64,000 nt of DNA from PLOWO2-12-38-17 sp963709355 (GTDB lineage Bacteria; Planctomycetota; Brocadiia; Brocadiales; Brocadiaceae), in NCBI GenBank assembly GCA_963709355.1, contig CAVPVY010000005.1:682001-746000 (forward strand), read 5' to 3'. Both the position numbers and the translations under genes were made by a program. The notes under the pieces were generated by a model. That model had not been told where the DNA came from, did not search any database, and saw nothing but the letters and a program-made list of their open reading frames with translations. This document shows positions 51,700 to 61,426 of the stretch, piece by piece; position 1 is the first letter of the stretch, and each line of letters opens with the position of its first letter.

Positions 51700-51996
51700 A
51701 TGCCAAGATTTATCGGATTAATTGTTGCAGCTGGAGTCGCAATCTGGGTATATCTAGATGCGAAAAAGAGGGGATATAAAACCCTTGCGGCTGTCGGCTG
51801 GATGTTGGGTGTGTTTTTATTGATGATAGTTTTTTTACCACTTTATCTATTTCTGAGAGCAAGAAAAGTTAAACAAGTGGAAATTTTGATACCTTGCAAA
51901 TATTGTGGAAAATATTACGAGGGATCGCCTATATATTGTCCTAACTGTGGACATAAAGTTGGTGGTTACTCATTTAATAGAGAGGAACAACCATGA
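51700..51996 (+). CDS. Small membrane protein with C-terminal zinc ribbon
   Basis: A 98-residue protein with two hydrophobic helices (FIGLIVAAGVAIWVYLDA; WMLGVFLLMIVFLPLYLFL) and a C-terminal zinc ribbon CKYCGKYYEGSPIYCPNCGHK (two CxxC knuckles). The ribbon should lie in the cytoplasm. The ATG has GGAAGGAG upstream. Its last 4 bases overlap the start of yqeY, so the two are translationally coupled. Function unknown. Confidence 0.8.
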   Translation: MPRFIGLIVAAGVAIWVYLDAKKRGYKTLAAVGWMLGVFLLMIVFLPLYLFLRARKVKQVEILIPCKYCGKYYEGSPIYCPNCGHKVGGYSFNREEQP

Positions 51997-52430
51997 GTGT
52001 AAAAGAACGAGTAATTGAAGACCTCAAAAGTGCGATGAAGGCACAGGATAAATTAAGAACGTCTGTCCTGCGTATGATACTTGCTGATATAAAAATTGAG
52101 GACACGTCCGGTAAACCTAAGGACAAGATTGATTATGCAGAGGTGGTTCGTGGTTATCATAGGAAGCTCAAAAAAACACGGGAAGAATATGAAAGACTTA
52201 ATTTGCCAGAGAAGGTAAAGGAATTGTACGGAGAAATTGCTATCGTAGAGGAATATTTGCCAAAACAATTATCAAACGATGAAATCAGAAAGATTGTTGA
52301 AGAGGTTATTAAAGCAAATAATTATACTGCAAAGGAAATTGGCGTTGCAATGAAACAGATTATGAGCAATCACGGCAGTGTTGTTGATGGGAAGAAGGTA
52401 CAAACTATATTGAAAGAAATATTGAAATAA
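51993..52430 (+). CDS. yqeY: GatB/YqeY-domain protein
   Basis: A 145-residue protein of the YqeY family, the stand-alone version of the tRNA-binding tail of GatB. It has the family start RVIEDLKSAMKAQDKLRTSVLRMI and the KQLSNDEIRKIVEEVIKANN / IGVAMKQIMSNHGSVVDGKKV region. It may act in tRNA or amino-acid metabolism; the role of the stand-alone protein is not settled. It overlaps the zinc-ribbon gene by 4 bases. Confidence 0.92.
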   Translation: MSVKERVIEDLKSAMKAQDKLRTSVLRMILADIKIEDTSGKPKDKIDYAEVVRGYHRKLKKTREEYERLNLPEKVKELYGEIAIVEEYLPKQLSNDEIRKIVEEVIKANNYTAKEIGVAMKQIMSNHGSVVDGKKVQTILKEILK

Positions 52431-52497
52431 ATAGGTTTGTAAAGTTAATTTCTATGAAATTTCAGGATAAAATAAATAGAATTTAAGAAGTATAATT

Positions 52498-53277
52498 ATG
52501 CTGGACAACTCGATACTAGAAGACTTATCAATATACAGCGAGGAATTTACACTTGGATATGGCAGTACGGCATGTTTACTTATACATGGCCTTGGTTGCG
52601 GACCTATTCAAATGAGAGAGCTTGCAGAATATTTGTGCAAGTGGGGTTTCACCGCAAGGGGGATACTTTTGCCGGGTCATTGCGGGGAGGATATAGAAAG
52701 ACTTGAATTAATATCAGGGCATGACTTGAGAGAGAAGGTTGAATATGAATATCAGCAATTAAAAGAAGAGTACGAAAATGTAGTAGTTATTGGATTTTCG
52801 CTGGGTGCACTGCTGACACTGCAACTGGCAATGAAATATCCAATAGAGAAAATAATACTGATGAGCACGCCCGTGTTTATATTACATGAGTATATGCCTC
52901 TAAATGGCTTAATTGATTTATTCAGGATTTTTGTGAGGAGACTGAAAACTATAAAGAAGACGTGTTATATGGAGACTGACGGGTATTCTGGTTATTTGTA
53001 CCAGCCTGTAGAATCTTACTACTCATTGCAGACCGTTTCAGAAATTAACCAGATGATTGAAACTATAAAACCAAGATTAAAAGAAGTGAAATCATCTGCG
53101 CTTGTTATTCATTCCAAAAAAGACTTAATTGCCGCCCCTTCAAGCGCGAGATATGTTGTGAAACATCTTAGCTCTGCCGAAAAACAATTGGTATGGCTTG
53201 AGCGAAGTCATCACTTGATGTTGTATGGAAATGAAAAAAAGGTTGTTTTTAACGCTGTGAAAGAATTCCTGAAATAA
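52498..53277 (+). CDS. Alpha/beta hydrolase, carboxylesterase-like
   Basis: A 259-residue serine hydrolase. It has the oxyanion-hole LLIHGLGCGPIQMREL, the nucleophile elbow VVIGFSLGALLTLQLA (Ser in GFSLG), the acid in VIHSKKDLIAAPSSA and the catalytic His in LERSHHLMLY. This fits the thermostable carboxylesterase/monoglyceride-lipase group acting on short or medium acyl esters. No signal peptide. It follows yqeY by about 67 bases with its own ATG and AGAAG upstream. The physiological substrate is unknown. Confidence 0.88.
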   Translation: MLDNSILEDLSIYSEEFTLGYGSTACLLIHGLGCGPIQMRELAEYLCKWGFTARGILLPGHCGEDIERLELISGHDLREKVEYEYQQLKEEYENVVVIGFSLGALLTLQLAMKYPIEKIILMSTPVFILHEYMPLNGLIDLFRIFVRRLKTIKKTCYMETDGYSGYLYQPVESYYSLQTVSEINQMIETIKPRLKEVKSSALVIHSKKDLIAAPSSARYVVKHLSSAEKQLVWLERSHHLMLYGNEKKVVFNAVKEFLK

Positions 53278-53286
53278 AAATCTAAA

Positions 53287-53980
53287 CTACTTCCTGATGT
53301 AATGATCGTCCTTTAAAAGTCTTCGCGTTTTGCTATATTCCATAATTCTTGCGACTTCATTTATAAATTTTTCGCCATAGCCATGTCTCTCGAGAAGGTA
53401 AAAGTTCAGTTCCATCCCCGAGGCAATACCTCCTGCGGTGATAATCTTTCCCGCAGCCACTATCCTGCTGTATTCAGCTTTACCGTAGGATAAAAAAGTT
53501 TTAAATCTATCCAGAGGTACCATTTCGTTATGCCCCAGCCTCTTTTCTTGATGTTGCAGGAAGATTATCCAGCAACCCTGCTTGTGCAAGAATCCACTAA
53601 CCTGTGCATACCAAGGTTACAAGTGTATCTTTAGGTAATGACTTTACAAAATCTATTAAGCTATGGTTAAAGACCTCTGTATGGGTAACGATTCCTCCCG
53701 GTATAATAAATGCGCTCATATAAGGTTTATCTTTTAAGGAGTATTTAGGAAGAACTGTGAGACCTGCCTGCTCTGCAATTGTTCGCATGGTATCGGCTAT
53801 TAAGAACACTTCAATAGAAAGATCGAGTCTCCTTGCTACTGCGAATACACCATAGGGCGCTGTGAAGTTTACTACCTCAGTGCTTTCAAAGATGTATATA
53901 CCAACTCGAACGGTGACAGTTTTCACATCTGCATAAAGACCTGCGGTAAACTGGCCGAAAAGATAGCAGTAAAAAGGCAT
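53287..53980 (-). pseudogene. Disrupted DJ-1/PfpI family gene
   Basis: A class I amidotransferase-like (GlxA/DJ-1) protein broken twice. The first frame (53980 to 53597) reads VGIYIFESTEVVNFTAPYGVF, AFIIPGGIVTHTEVF and LVTLVCTG, the nucleophile elbow, then a TAG at 53597-53599 where the motif would continue SWILAQAGLL. After it the same frame continues for about 15 codons, then needs one base removed in the AGAAAAG run near 53541-53548 to join the second frame (KRLGHNEMVPLDRFKTF ... GMELNFYLLERHG). The span is 694 bases, one over a multiple of three. Both ends of the protein are still recognisable, so the loss may be recent. Confidence 0.75.
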
Positions 53981-54320
53981 AATTTCTTCATTTTGCTTCC
54001 CCCCGGAGTTTGGTACTCTTTTAACAACCACAAAGTACCCTATTTTTTTACAGTTTGCACTTTACTCAATCTTCATCCAAGCGAAGAATCTGATCCACTG
54101 CAAATATCATTAAAATCGCAGAATGTCGGAGTTGTACAAAAAACAGCGCCAAGTACCACTCCCTTCTATCGAGAGATGTTGGGGGGTGTGTTAAGAAAAG
54201 ATTACATGCCCCTTTTAGCCCCTCTTTCTAAAGGGGAAAATAAGATGTTCCAACACTTTTGTTGAATGTATCCATGAAGCAATGGGCGCTTTGTTGCCGA
54301 CCCCGATGGATTTATATTGT
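53981..54320. other. Intergenic region with hairpin and repeat fragments
   Basis: 340 bases without a gene. CCCCTTTTAG (54209-54218) and CTAAAGGGG (54228-54236) form a hairpin with one bulge, between TGTTGG (54177-54182) and CCAACA (54250-54255), so the block has nested inverted repeats like a small non-coding insertion. The 13-mer AGCGAAGAATCTG at 54080-54092 is shared with 19267-19279. On the minus strand the hairpin could also end the fdhA transcript, but there is no clear T-run. Confidence 0.4.
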
Positions 54321-57020
54321 TTACTTTAACTTCTCAATCTTTGCACCGCAGACCTTGTACTCGGCTGTTTGGGTGATGTTGTCGTAAGCGTCCTTTGTAA
54401 GTTTGTTGACTGCCGACTCAACAAAGTGCATGGGTATCCAGATAACGCCTTTTTTTACCTTCTCGGAAACCTCGGCACGGGCAGTTATCTCACCTCGGCG
54501 TGATGCGACTCGAACCATCTCGCCGTCAAAGATACCCAGTTCCTGGGCATCTGCCTGATTAACTTCAACAAAACAATCATTTGTTTTATGGATAATTCCG
54601 GCAGACCTCCGTGTCATGGTACCCGCGTTATAATGATATAAGGTACGCCCCGTTGAAAGTAATAATGGGTATTCCTTGTCAGGACTCTCGGCAGGTGCAC
54701 GATACGGTAACACAAAAAACTTGCCAGGGCCCCTTGGAAATTTGCCTTCGTGCAAGAATTTAGTACCGGGATGCTTTGTGTCCGGACACGGCCACTGAAT
54801 ACCGTTTTGTTCTATCCTTGCATAATTAATTCCTGCAAATATCGGCGCAACGCTGGCAATCTCATCGTAAACTTCTTTTGGCGATGAGTAATCCATTTTA
54901 TACCCCATGCGATTGGACAGCTCACTGGTAATCTGCCAGTCGGGTCTTGAATTTCCAATAGGATTAATTGCCTTGCGCACACGCTGTACGCGGCGCTCCG
55001 TATTGGTAAATGTGCCGTCTTTCTCAGCAAAACTAGCTGCCGGCAGTACTACGTCTGCACACTTTGCAGTCTCTGACATAAAGATATCCTGCACAACTAG
55101 GAATTCAAGATTTCTTAGTCCTTTCATTGTGGAATCCTGATTCGGCTCACTAACGACCGGGTCTTCCCCGATTACATACAATGCCTTAAATTGATTCTTG
55201 CCCATGCGCTCGAACATGGTTGGCGCAGTGGCACCAGGAGTTCTTGACAATTTGACGCCCCATGCCTTCTCAAACCTCTCCATAACTGCATTATCTGAAA
55301 CATCCTGATATCCAGGCATTTTGTTAGGTATACACACGTCTGTCGCACCCTGCACGTTATTCTGGCCACGGATGGGATTGACACCCGTACTGGGTTTTCC
55401 AATATGTCCTGTCAATAATGCCAGATTTGCGATGGTTCGCACATTATCGGTTCCACAGGTATGTTCAGTAATCCCCAAGGTGTAGTATATGGCTGATTTT
55501 TCTGATTTAGCATACAACCTAGCAGCCTTGCGAATATCTTCTGCAGGAATACCGGTAAATTCTGAAGCCTTCTCAGGTGTGATATCCTTCAAAAATTTTT
55601 TTAATTCTTCAAAGCCCTCGGTACGTGTTTTTATGAATTCCTTGTTTTCAAGACCTTCGGCGACAATAACATGTGCCATCGCATTTAATAACCAGTTGTC
55701 TGAACCCGGTCTTACCGGGAGATACAGTTTTGCATGGTGGGCAAACCAGATACGACGAGGGTCTGCTACAATAAACGTACACCCCTTCCGCAAGGCCTTC
55801 TTCATCTCTAACGCAACAATCGGATGTGCCTCTGTCGGGTTGCCACCAATCAGAAAAATGAGTTTACAATCCTTGATTTCGCTGATTGAATTGGTCATTG
55901 CACCACTACCGAATGACATCGCCAGACCGGCGACGGATGGTGCGTGTCAAGTCCGGGCACACTGGTCTACGTTGTTAGTGCCAATCGTAGCCCGCGCAAA
56001 CTTCATTGCAAGATAATTTTCTTCATTGGTGCATCGTGAAGAACTCAGTACTCCTATATAGTCAGGTCCGTATTTGGCTTTTATTTCGCTTAATTTAGCG
56101 GCGACAAGATTCAGCGCCTCATCCCATGTCACCTCTTCAAACTTCCCATTCTTCTTTATGAGCGGATGCTTCAACCGGTCAGGATGATGGATAAAGTCAT
56201 ATCCAAAGCGTCCTTTTACACATAAATTCCCGTCGTTGGGTATAGTCCCTACCTTTGAAGTCACTTTGATGACCTGATTTCCCTTCGCATTTAAAAACAT
56301 TGTACACCCTACACCGCAATAGGCACAGGTGGTTTTGACCTGTTTAAAGTCCCACTCACGCCCCATCCTAACTGCCTGTTTCTCAACCAACGAACCAACC
56401 GGACAAGTAGAAACGCACTGGCCACAGAGTACACATGTTGTATCTCGGCGGGGTTTCCCAAAGGGTAACCCGGTCTCGGTTTCAAAGCCTCGGTGTTTGA
56501 AGTCGATAGCATAGTCCTGTTGTATTTCGGCGCAGATGCGCACACAGCGACCGCACAGGATGCACTTGCTCGTATCGTGTTGAATAGCAGGGTTTTCATC
56601 CTCTATGATACCACCGTCAGGTTCTTCAAAAAACCGACTTTCCCTCACACCGTACTTATAAGCAAGGTCTTGCAGACTGCAAGAACCACATTTCTCACAT
56701 GTCATACAATCCTTCGGATGGTCTGAGAGGATTAATTCTAATACCATCTTACGTGTCTTAAGGACTTTTTCAGAATTGGTGCGGATGATCATACCATCGG
56801 TGGCTTCGGTATTACAGGATGTAATAAGTGCGGTTGTGTTGCCGCGCTCTATTTCTACCATGCATACACGGCACCCCGCAAAGGGTTCCAGGCGTGGGTC
56901 ATGACAAAGGGTAGGAATATTAACACCAATTGAATTGGCTGCCTGTAGTATAGTTTTTCCTTTAGCAATTTCAGTAGCTTTACCATCAATAGTTAGTTTA
57001 ATTTTTGGAACCATTACCAT
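54321..57020 (-). CDS. fdhA: Formate dehydrogenase alpha subunit, selenocysteine-containing (UGA at 55947-55949 read as Sec)
   Basis: Oxidises formate to CO2 at a molybdenum or tungsten bis-pterin site and passes electrons through iron-sulfur clusters. Read through the UGA, the frame is exactly 2700 bases, 899 residues. Domains: 2Fe-2S (about 5-80; CHDPRLEPFAGCRVC), NuoG-type His/Cys cluster (HPKDCMTCEKCGSC), two 4Fe-4S pairs (CILCGRCVRIC; CVLCGQCVSTCP), the pterin-domain cluster CAYCGVGC, the molybdopterin body and the C-terminal MGD domain. Residue 358 falls in NNVDQCART-U-HAPSVAGLA, the position of Sec in known formate dehydrogenases, where others have Cys. GGAGG lies 9 bases before the ATG. 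It follows the Memo gene by 19 bases. Confidence 0.93.
55912..55949 (-). promoter_or_regulatory. Bacterial SECIS element after the UGA codon of fdhA
   Basis: After the UGA (55947-55949), CGTCGCC (55929-55935) pairs with GGCGATG (55917-55923), seven base pairs with a G-U, around the loop GGTCT. The loop starts 18 bases after the UGA and begins with G, as in the SelB-binding SECIS of E. coli fdhF, whose loop also reads GGTCT. Confidence 0.85.
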
Positions 57021-57039
57021 AAATTTCTTCCTCCTGATT

Positions 57040-57843
57040 CTATATTACCATAATTCCTGCATAACCTACAACCTGATCATAATCCCCTGTGATATCGCCA
57101 CTGGTTTCATAGCGTACTAGTTCAGCTTTTTTGGCGCCTCTTTCCTTGGAACATACAAGCATAATAACTGTTGGGTAAATACCGCACATAGTGATGTGCA
57201 TTTCATGTACTTTACTATATAGTTTATCCTCGTCAAGCGCAAGAATTTCTGCTATTGCAATTTTATCCTTTATATTTGCTGATGTTTGTGTTTCATGGTG
57301 TGTCATATCAGAGGATGCAACCACAAGTGCATCAGATCGTATTTTATTCAGTACCTGTGATAGACTTTTTCCGATATTTTTAAGATCTGTTATATTTCTT
57401 GATGATATAACCATAACAACAATTTTTACGGAAGGCTTAAAGTATTGAATAAATGGTATCTGTACCTCAGCGGCGTGTTCATATAAGTGTGCCTCTTTGT
57501 CCTTCTCAATTAAGTTGCATACGTTTAAGAGGTCGTTTACTACTTCTTCATCCACCTTTACGTCACCCAAAGGAGTACGCCATGAACCACAGGGCCAGAT
57601 AGAATAAGGTGCTCCAAAACCAGTATGATTTGGGGATAATATAATTACCGTGTCAGGTATCTCTATTTTTGAATAAAGATTACCTGCAACACGCCCAGAA
57701 TATATATAACCTGCGTGTGGCGAAACAATGCCTAAAACAGTATGTCTTTCTGCATCCTTGTTTACAAAATCCTCTATATCACTTCTTAATTGAGTTTTGT
57801 CTGTGCTGTAAAAACTGCCGGCTGCTGCAGGATATCTTATCAT
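57040..57843 (-). CDS. Memo-family protein (AmmeMemoRadiSam system protein B)
   Basis: A 267-residue protein of the MEMO1 family, a dioxygenase-like fold lacking known bacterial substrate. Metal-site residues are present: IVSPHAGYIYSG, ILSPNHTGFG and the cysteine in TMCGIYPTVIM, matching the two His and one Cys of human MEMO1, plus SSDMTHHETQ. In many prokaryotes it occurs with an AMMECR1-domain protein and a radical SAM protein. Here neither is adjacent; instead it precedes the selenocysteine formate dehydrogenase gene by 19 bases on the same strand, which suggests cotranscription. Confidence 0.9.
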   Translation of the reverse strand: MIRYPAAAGSFYSTDKTQLRSDIEDFVNKDAERHTVLGIVSPHAGYIYSGRVAGNLYSKIEIPDTVIILSPNHTGFGAPYSIWPCGSWRTPLGDVKVDEEVVNDLLNVCNLIEKDKEAHLYEHAAEVQIPFIQYFKPSVKIVVMVISSRNITDLKNIGKSLSQVLNKIRSDALVVASSDMTHHETQTSANIKDKIAIAEILALDEDKLYSKVHEMHITMCGIYPTVIMLVCSKERGAKKAELVRYETSGDITGDYDQVVGYAGIMVI

Positions 57844-58138
57844 ATTAATTAAATGAAATATTCTTGTTTTTTTATTATGGATTATAAGTACATGTTATTA
57901 ATGTAATTTCTAGAATTATTAATTATAATACATCTATAGTCTAACATGATATTTTATTACAGTCAAACTTCTTCAGAAAAGATTAGTTTATACATTTAAT
58001 TGTAGAAATACAGCGACGTGTATGTTCTCTTTGGTTCTTGAATTGATTTTTTGTTTGAAAGATGTTGTTGTATGATTTAAAATTTTCATAGTGTTTGTGA
58101 ATTAGACTCAAAATACAGCGCTGTTTAGGAGCATTATT

Positions 58139-59194
58139 TTGGCAAAAGCATTGGCTTTATTATCAGGTGGATTGGACAGCACCTTGGCTATTCGGGTGAT
58201 ACAGGAGCAGGGGATAGAGGTAATTGCACTTAATTTTGTTACAGTATTTTGTCGTTGTACGTCTCACGGTAGTTGTAAACTTGAGGCAGTAAAGGTTTCT
58301 GAAAAGTTTGGCATACCTATAAAAGTTATAAATACCACAGAAAGCTTTCTTGAATTAGTTAAAAAGCCGAAGTATGGTTATGGTAAGAATATGAATCCAT
58401 GTATTGATTGCAGGATCAATATCTTCCGTATTGCGGGAGAGTATATGCGTGAAATAGGCGCCGATTTTATAATTACTGGCGAGGTGCTTGGACAGAGGCC
58501 TATGTCGCAAAGAAAAGAAGCGATGAGGATTATTGATAGAGAGGCTAATCTAATAGGGTTGGTGTTACGTCCTTTATGCGCCAAGCATATGGAACCTACT
58601 ATCCCAGAGAAATCAGGACTAGTAGATAGAGAAAAGCTTCTTAACATTCGTGGTCGCTCAAGAAAAGATCAGATTCAACTCGCGGATGTTTTTCAGATAA
58701 AAGACTATCCCTGTTCTGCGGGAGGCTGCTTACTTACAGACCCTGAATTTGCGAATCGTATGAGAGACCTTATTAATACCTGTGATGCAAATGTAAATGA
58801 TGTTAATTTACTGAAGGTAGGAAGGCATTTCAGGTTTGATTCAGAAACAAAGGTCATTGTTGGCAGGAATGAAGATGACAACGCGAAGATTGATACACTT
58901 TCGAGAGAAGGCGATGTTTTATTGAATTTAGTTGATATGCCTGGGCCACTTACGCTTATGCGGGGGGAGATTACTGATGAAAAGATTCAAACAGCTGCGC
59001 GACTTACTGCGAGGTATGGGAAATCGACCCTTCTGCCTGTTGTGAAAGTTTCTATACGTGAGGTAGAGAAAAATGCTTCGTTAACAATAATTGAAGTTGT
59101 ACCGATGAGCCAGGAAGAGGCAGAAAGGCTTTTATTAAAGAAGAAGGAACATGTAACGCATGATATTGAAAATTACAGGAGTATTCTAAAATGA
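58139..59194 (+). CDS. PP-loop ATP pyrophosphatase, tRNA-thiolation-like
   Basis: A 351-residue enzyme beginning with the PP-loop ALLSGGLDSTLAIRVI, which adenylates a substrate using ATP. CRCTSHGSCKLEAV and NPCIDCRINIFRIAGEY carry cysteines that could bind a cluster or a metal or carry sulfur. C-terminal regions YPCSAGGCLLTDPEFANRMRDL and GRHFRFDSETKVIVGRNEDD resemble a NFACT-R-like RNA-binding domain found in this group (DUF814-type). Such proteins probably thiolate tRNA or related RNA. The start is TTG at 58139 with AGGAG 9 bases upstream. It overlaps the next gene by 4 bases. Confidence 0.8.
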   Translation: MAKALALLSGGLDSTLAIRVIQEQGIEVIALNFVTVFCRCTSHGSCKLEAVKVSEKFGIPIKVINTTESFLELVKKPKYGYGKNMNPCIDCRINIFRIAGEYMREIGADFIITGEVLGQRPMSQRKEAMRIIDREANLIGLVLRPLCAKHMEPTIPEKSGLVDREKLLNIRGRSRKDQIQLADVFQIKDYPCSAGGCLLTDPEFANRMRDLINTCDANVNDVNLLKVGRHFRFDSETKVIVGRNEDDNAKIDTLSREGDVLLNLVDMPGPLTLMRGEITDEKIQTAARLTARYGKSTLLPVVKVSIREVEKNASLTIIEVVPMSQEEAERLLLKKKEHVTHDIENYRSILK

Positions 59195-60345
59195 AGATAC
59201 CTTTTAAAGATTTGTTCACTCGCGTGGCGAGTCTGAAAAGTGTATTATCCTTTGCGCAAGGTGGGTCATTTATTAAAGCAGATAAAAAGATTTTTATAAT
59301 ACTTGGACCCGCCTTTGGTGTATTTATTATCGCCTTGTTCTGCTACTGGTTTCTTATAGAGAAACCCAACTACATGGAAATGGTTAAAAACAAAGACGAG
59401 TTGATAAAAGAGTTAAAATTCATGCGGGATAAACAAAAAAAGATCTACGAGAATACAGTTGCTTCTTATGAGGACAAGTTGAGAACCGAATATATTCAGA
59501 AATCCAGTTATGATGAGAAAGTAAAAGATTATGAGCAAAAACTTGAAACCTTTAAGAGCGGTTTCATTGCTATAAATGAACATGATAAGCAAACAAAGGA
59601 ACTTGAGCAGAGACTCAAAGAAGAGAGTCAATCTAAGGAAAAGCAGTCAAAAGAGAACTATGAACAGAAAATATTAGCATGGGAACAAAAAGTTTCAAAC
59701 CTTGAAGATAAATATGTCAATCAGAAGACAGTACTTGAGAATTCCTTGGCATTTGTTAATGAGGAAAAGGAAACATTGGAGAATACGCTTTTGATTGAGA
59801 GGCGAAAGGTGTTAATACCTTCTCTAATACTTCCAGAAATTATGAATAGGGAAATAACTGCTGATATCTTAAAGAAATTGGTTACAATAAGAGACAGATT
59901 AGAGAGACTAGAAGAAATGAATGTAATTTTGAAACCGGATACATATTTTGAGATGGGATTAGTTTCTTATTATAATAAACAAAATGATAAGGCAATAGAA
60001 CAATGGGAAAATGCAGTATCTTTAAATAAGAATAATGTTAAAGCATATATTTGTTTGGGAATTGCTTACAATGAGGAGGAAATGTATGACAATGCAGCTA
60101 AGGTATTAAAACGTGCCATTGAGATTAACCCAAAGTACGCAACTCTGCATTTAGTGCTTGCACGAATTTATGAACAAAACGAAATGCTGGATGACGCCAT
60201 TTATGAGTACTCCGAAGTAATTGAAATTAATCAGAAAGCTGTGGATATTCATTACATCCTTGGTACGCTTTACGAAAAAAATGGGATGAAAGAAGAGGCA
60301 AAAAAATGTTTTGCTCAATATGAAAAATTAAAGGCGAAAGAATAA
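59191..60345 (+). CDS. Membrane-anchored coiled-coil TPR protein
   Basis: A 384-residue protein: one membrane helix near residues 30-53 (IFIILGPAFGVFIIALFCYWFL), a long coiled coil from about 60 to 215 (KELEQRLKEESQSKEKQSKE), and four TPR units from about 250 to the end (FEMGLVSYYNKQNDKAIEQW; AYICLGIAYNEEEMYDNA). It overlaps the PP-loop gene by 4 bases (ATGA), so the two are translationally coupled, which is unusual for these two families. A scaffold role is inferred. Confidence 0.85.
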   Translation: MKIPFKDLFTRVASLKSVLSFAQGGSFIKADKKIFIILGPAFGVFIIALFCYWFLIEKPNYMEMVKNKDELIKELKFMRDKQKKIYENTVASYEDKLRTEYIQKSSYDEKVKDYEQKLETFKSGFIAINEHDKQTKELEQRLKEESQSKEKQSKENYEQKILAWEQKVSNLEDKYVNQKTVLENSLAFVNEEKETLENTLLIERRKVLIPSLILPEIMNREITADILKKLVTIRDRLERLEEMNVILKPDTYFEMGLVSYYNKQNDKAIEQWENAVSLNKNNVKAYICLGIAYNEEEMYDNAAKVLKRAIEINPKYATLHLVLARIYEQNEMLDDAIYEYSEVIEINQKAVDIHYILGTLYEKNGMKEEAKKCFAQYEKLKAKE

Positions 60346-60394
60346 ATTAGTAAATCTTATAAACATGTGTTATTTAAAGAAAAAAACCTGGATT

Positions 60395-61000
60395 TTATAA
60401 ATATTCTTTATTCTTTAAGACGGCGGTTATTGTTGAAAATAGAATTTTAAAATCAAAAAACAACGACCTCTTTTTTACATATTCAGTATCATATTTTATC
60501 CAATCACTAAATTTACCGCTTGATTTTCCCGTTATCTGCCATAGACCTGTCACTCCTGGTTTTACTGAAAGTCTAATCTCTTTCCACTCATTATTTCTTG
60601 TCATTTCCTCGTTCGATAAAGGCCTTGGTCCTACAAGACTCATCTCGCCTTTTAAAACATTAAATAATTGTGGCAATTCATCAAGACTCCATCTTCTTAA
60701 AAATCTTCCAATGGATGTAATTCTTGGATTGTTTTTCATTTTAAACATCGGTCCATCAACATCGCTCTTGAGCTTTTTCTTAAGCATTTCTGCATCTTTT
60801 GTCATAGTTCTAAATTTATACATATTGAATTCCCTTCCATTCCTGCCGCACCGCTTTTGTAAAAAGAAAACAGGGCCGCTGCTAGTTATTTTTATTAAGG
60901 TTGCGACAACCGAGAAGAAAGGAATGAAAATAACTAGTAAAAGGTTACATAAAATAATATCAAATATTCTTTTCAATAAATCTTGTTTAATGGATTCCAT
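60395..61000 (-). CDS. Undecaprenyl-phosphate sugar-1-phosphate transferase (bacterial sugar transferase)
   Basis: Starts lipid-linked glycan assembly by moving a sugar phosphate onto undecaprenyl phosphate. The 201-residue short form has one N-terminal membrane hairpin (LCNLLLVIFIPFFSVVATL) and the conserved blocks GPVFFLQKRCGRNGREFNMYKFRTM, RITSIGRFLRRWSLDELPQLFN, GEMSLVGPRPLSNEE and KPGVTGLWQITGKS. It lacks the long N-terminal CoA-like domain of WcaJ. It is divergent from the Wza-like export gene 427 bases away, so both may serve the same exopolysaccharide. Confidence 0.95.
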   Translation of the reverse strand: MESIKQDLLKRIFDIILCNLLLVIFIPFFSVVATLIKITSSGPVFFLQKRCGRNGREFNMYKFRTMTKDAEMLKKKLKSDVDGPMFKMKNNPRITSIGRFLRRWSLDELPQLFNVLKGEMSLVGPRPLSNEEMTRNNEWKEIRLSVKPGVTGLWQITGKSSGKFSDWIKYDTEYVKKRSLFFDFKILFSTITAVLKNKEYL

Positions 61001-61426
61001 AATTTTAAATTAATTGGTAAAACAAACTAAAATATAAAGAATTATTCAGTTTCTTGCTCAAAATATTTTCGCAAACTTTTACCAGAAGTGGGTATGTTTA
61101 TCAATTAAATTCCATACTTTTTATATTTGTATGTAATATTTCACACTCATTGTATTATTTAATAAAAAATAGTTAAAAAAACTTGCAATAAGCAATAACA
61201 TACCATAAGCTATCGAAGTTTGTTAATTATTTTTATTGTTAGTTAAAACTGAAAATATTATAATAATTTAGGTTTTATTATAAAACAAATTCAGATAATG
61301 TTTGAAATCATGCATAAGACAGGCGAGAGACAGGGATTTATTCTATAGTTAATCGTTTAGAGTATTCAGTAAAGTATTTTGTGTTATCAATACTATAGTT
61401 TCTGACAACTTTTTCTAATAAATAAG
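61001..61426. other. Intergenic region, no gene seen
   Basis: About 426 AT-rich bases between the divergent sugar transferase and the export lipoprotein genes. It should carry both promoters, but no convincing -35/-10 pair, RNA gene or repeat stands out. Confidence 0.4.

Noticed and set aside
54209..54236. Strong terminator of fdhA
   Set aside because: The hairpin has a bulge and lacks a following T-run on the minus strand.
55489..56016. Plus-strand 175-codon frame opposite fdhA
   Set aside because: It is a shadow of the well-supported formate dehydrogenase frame on the other strand.
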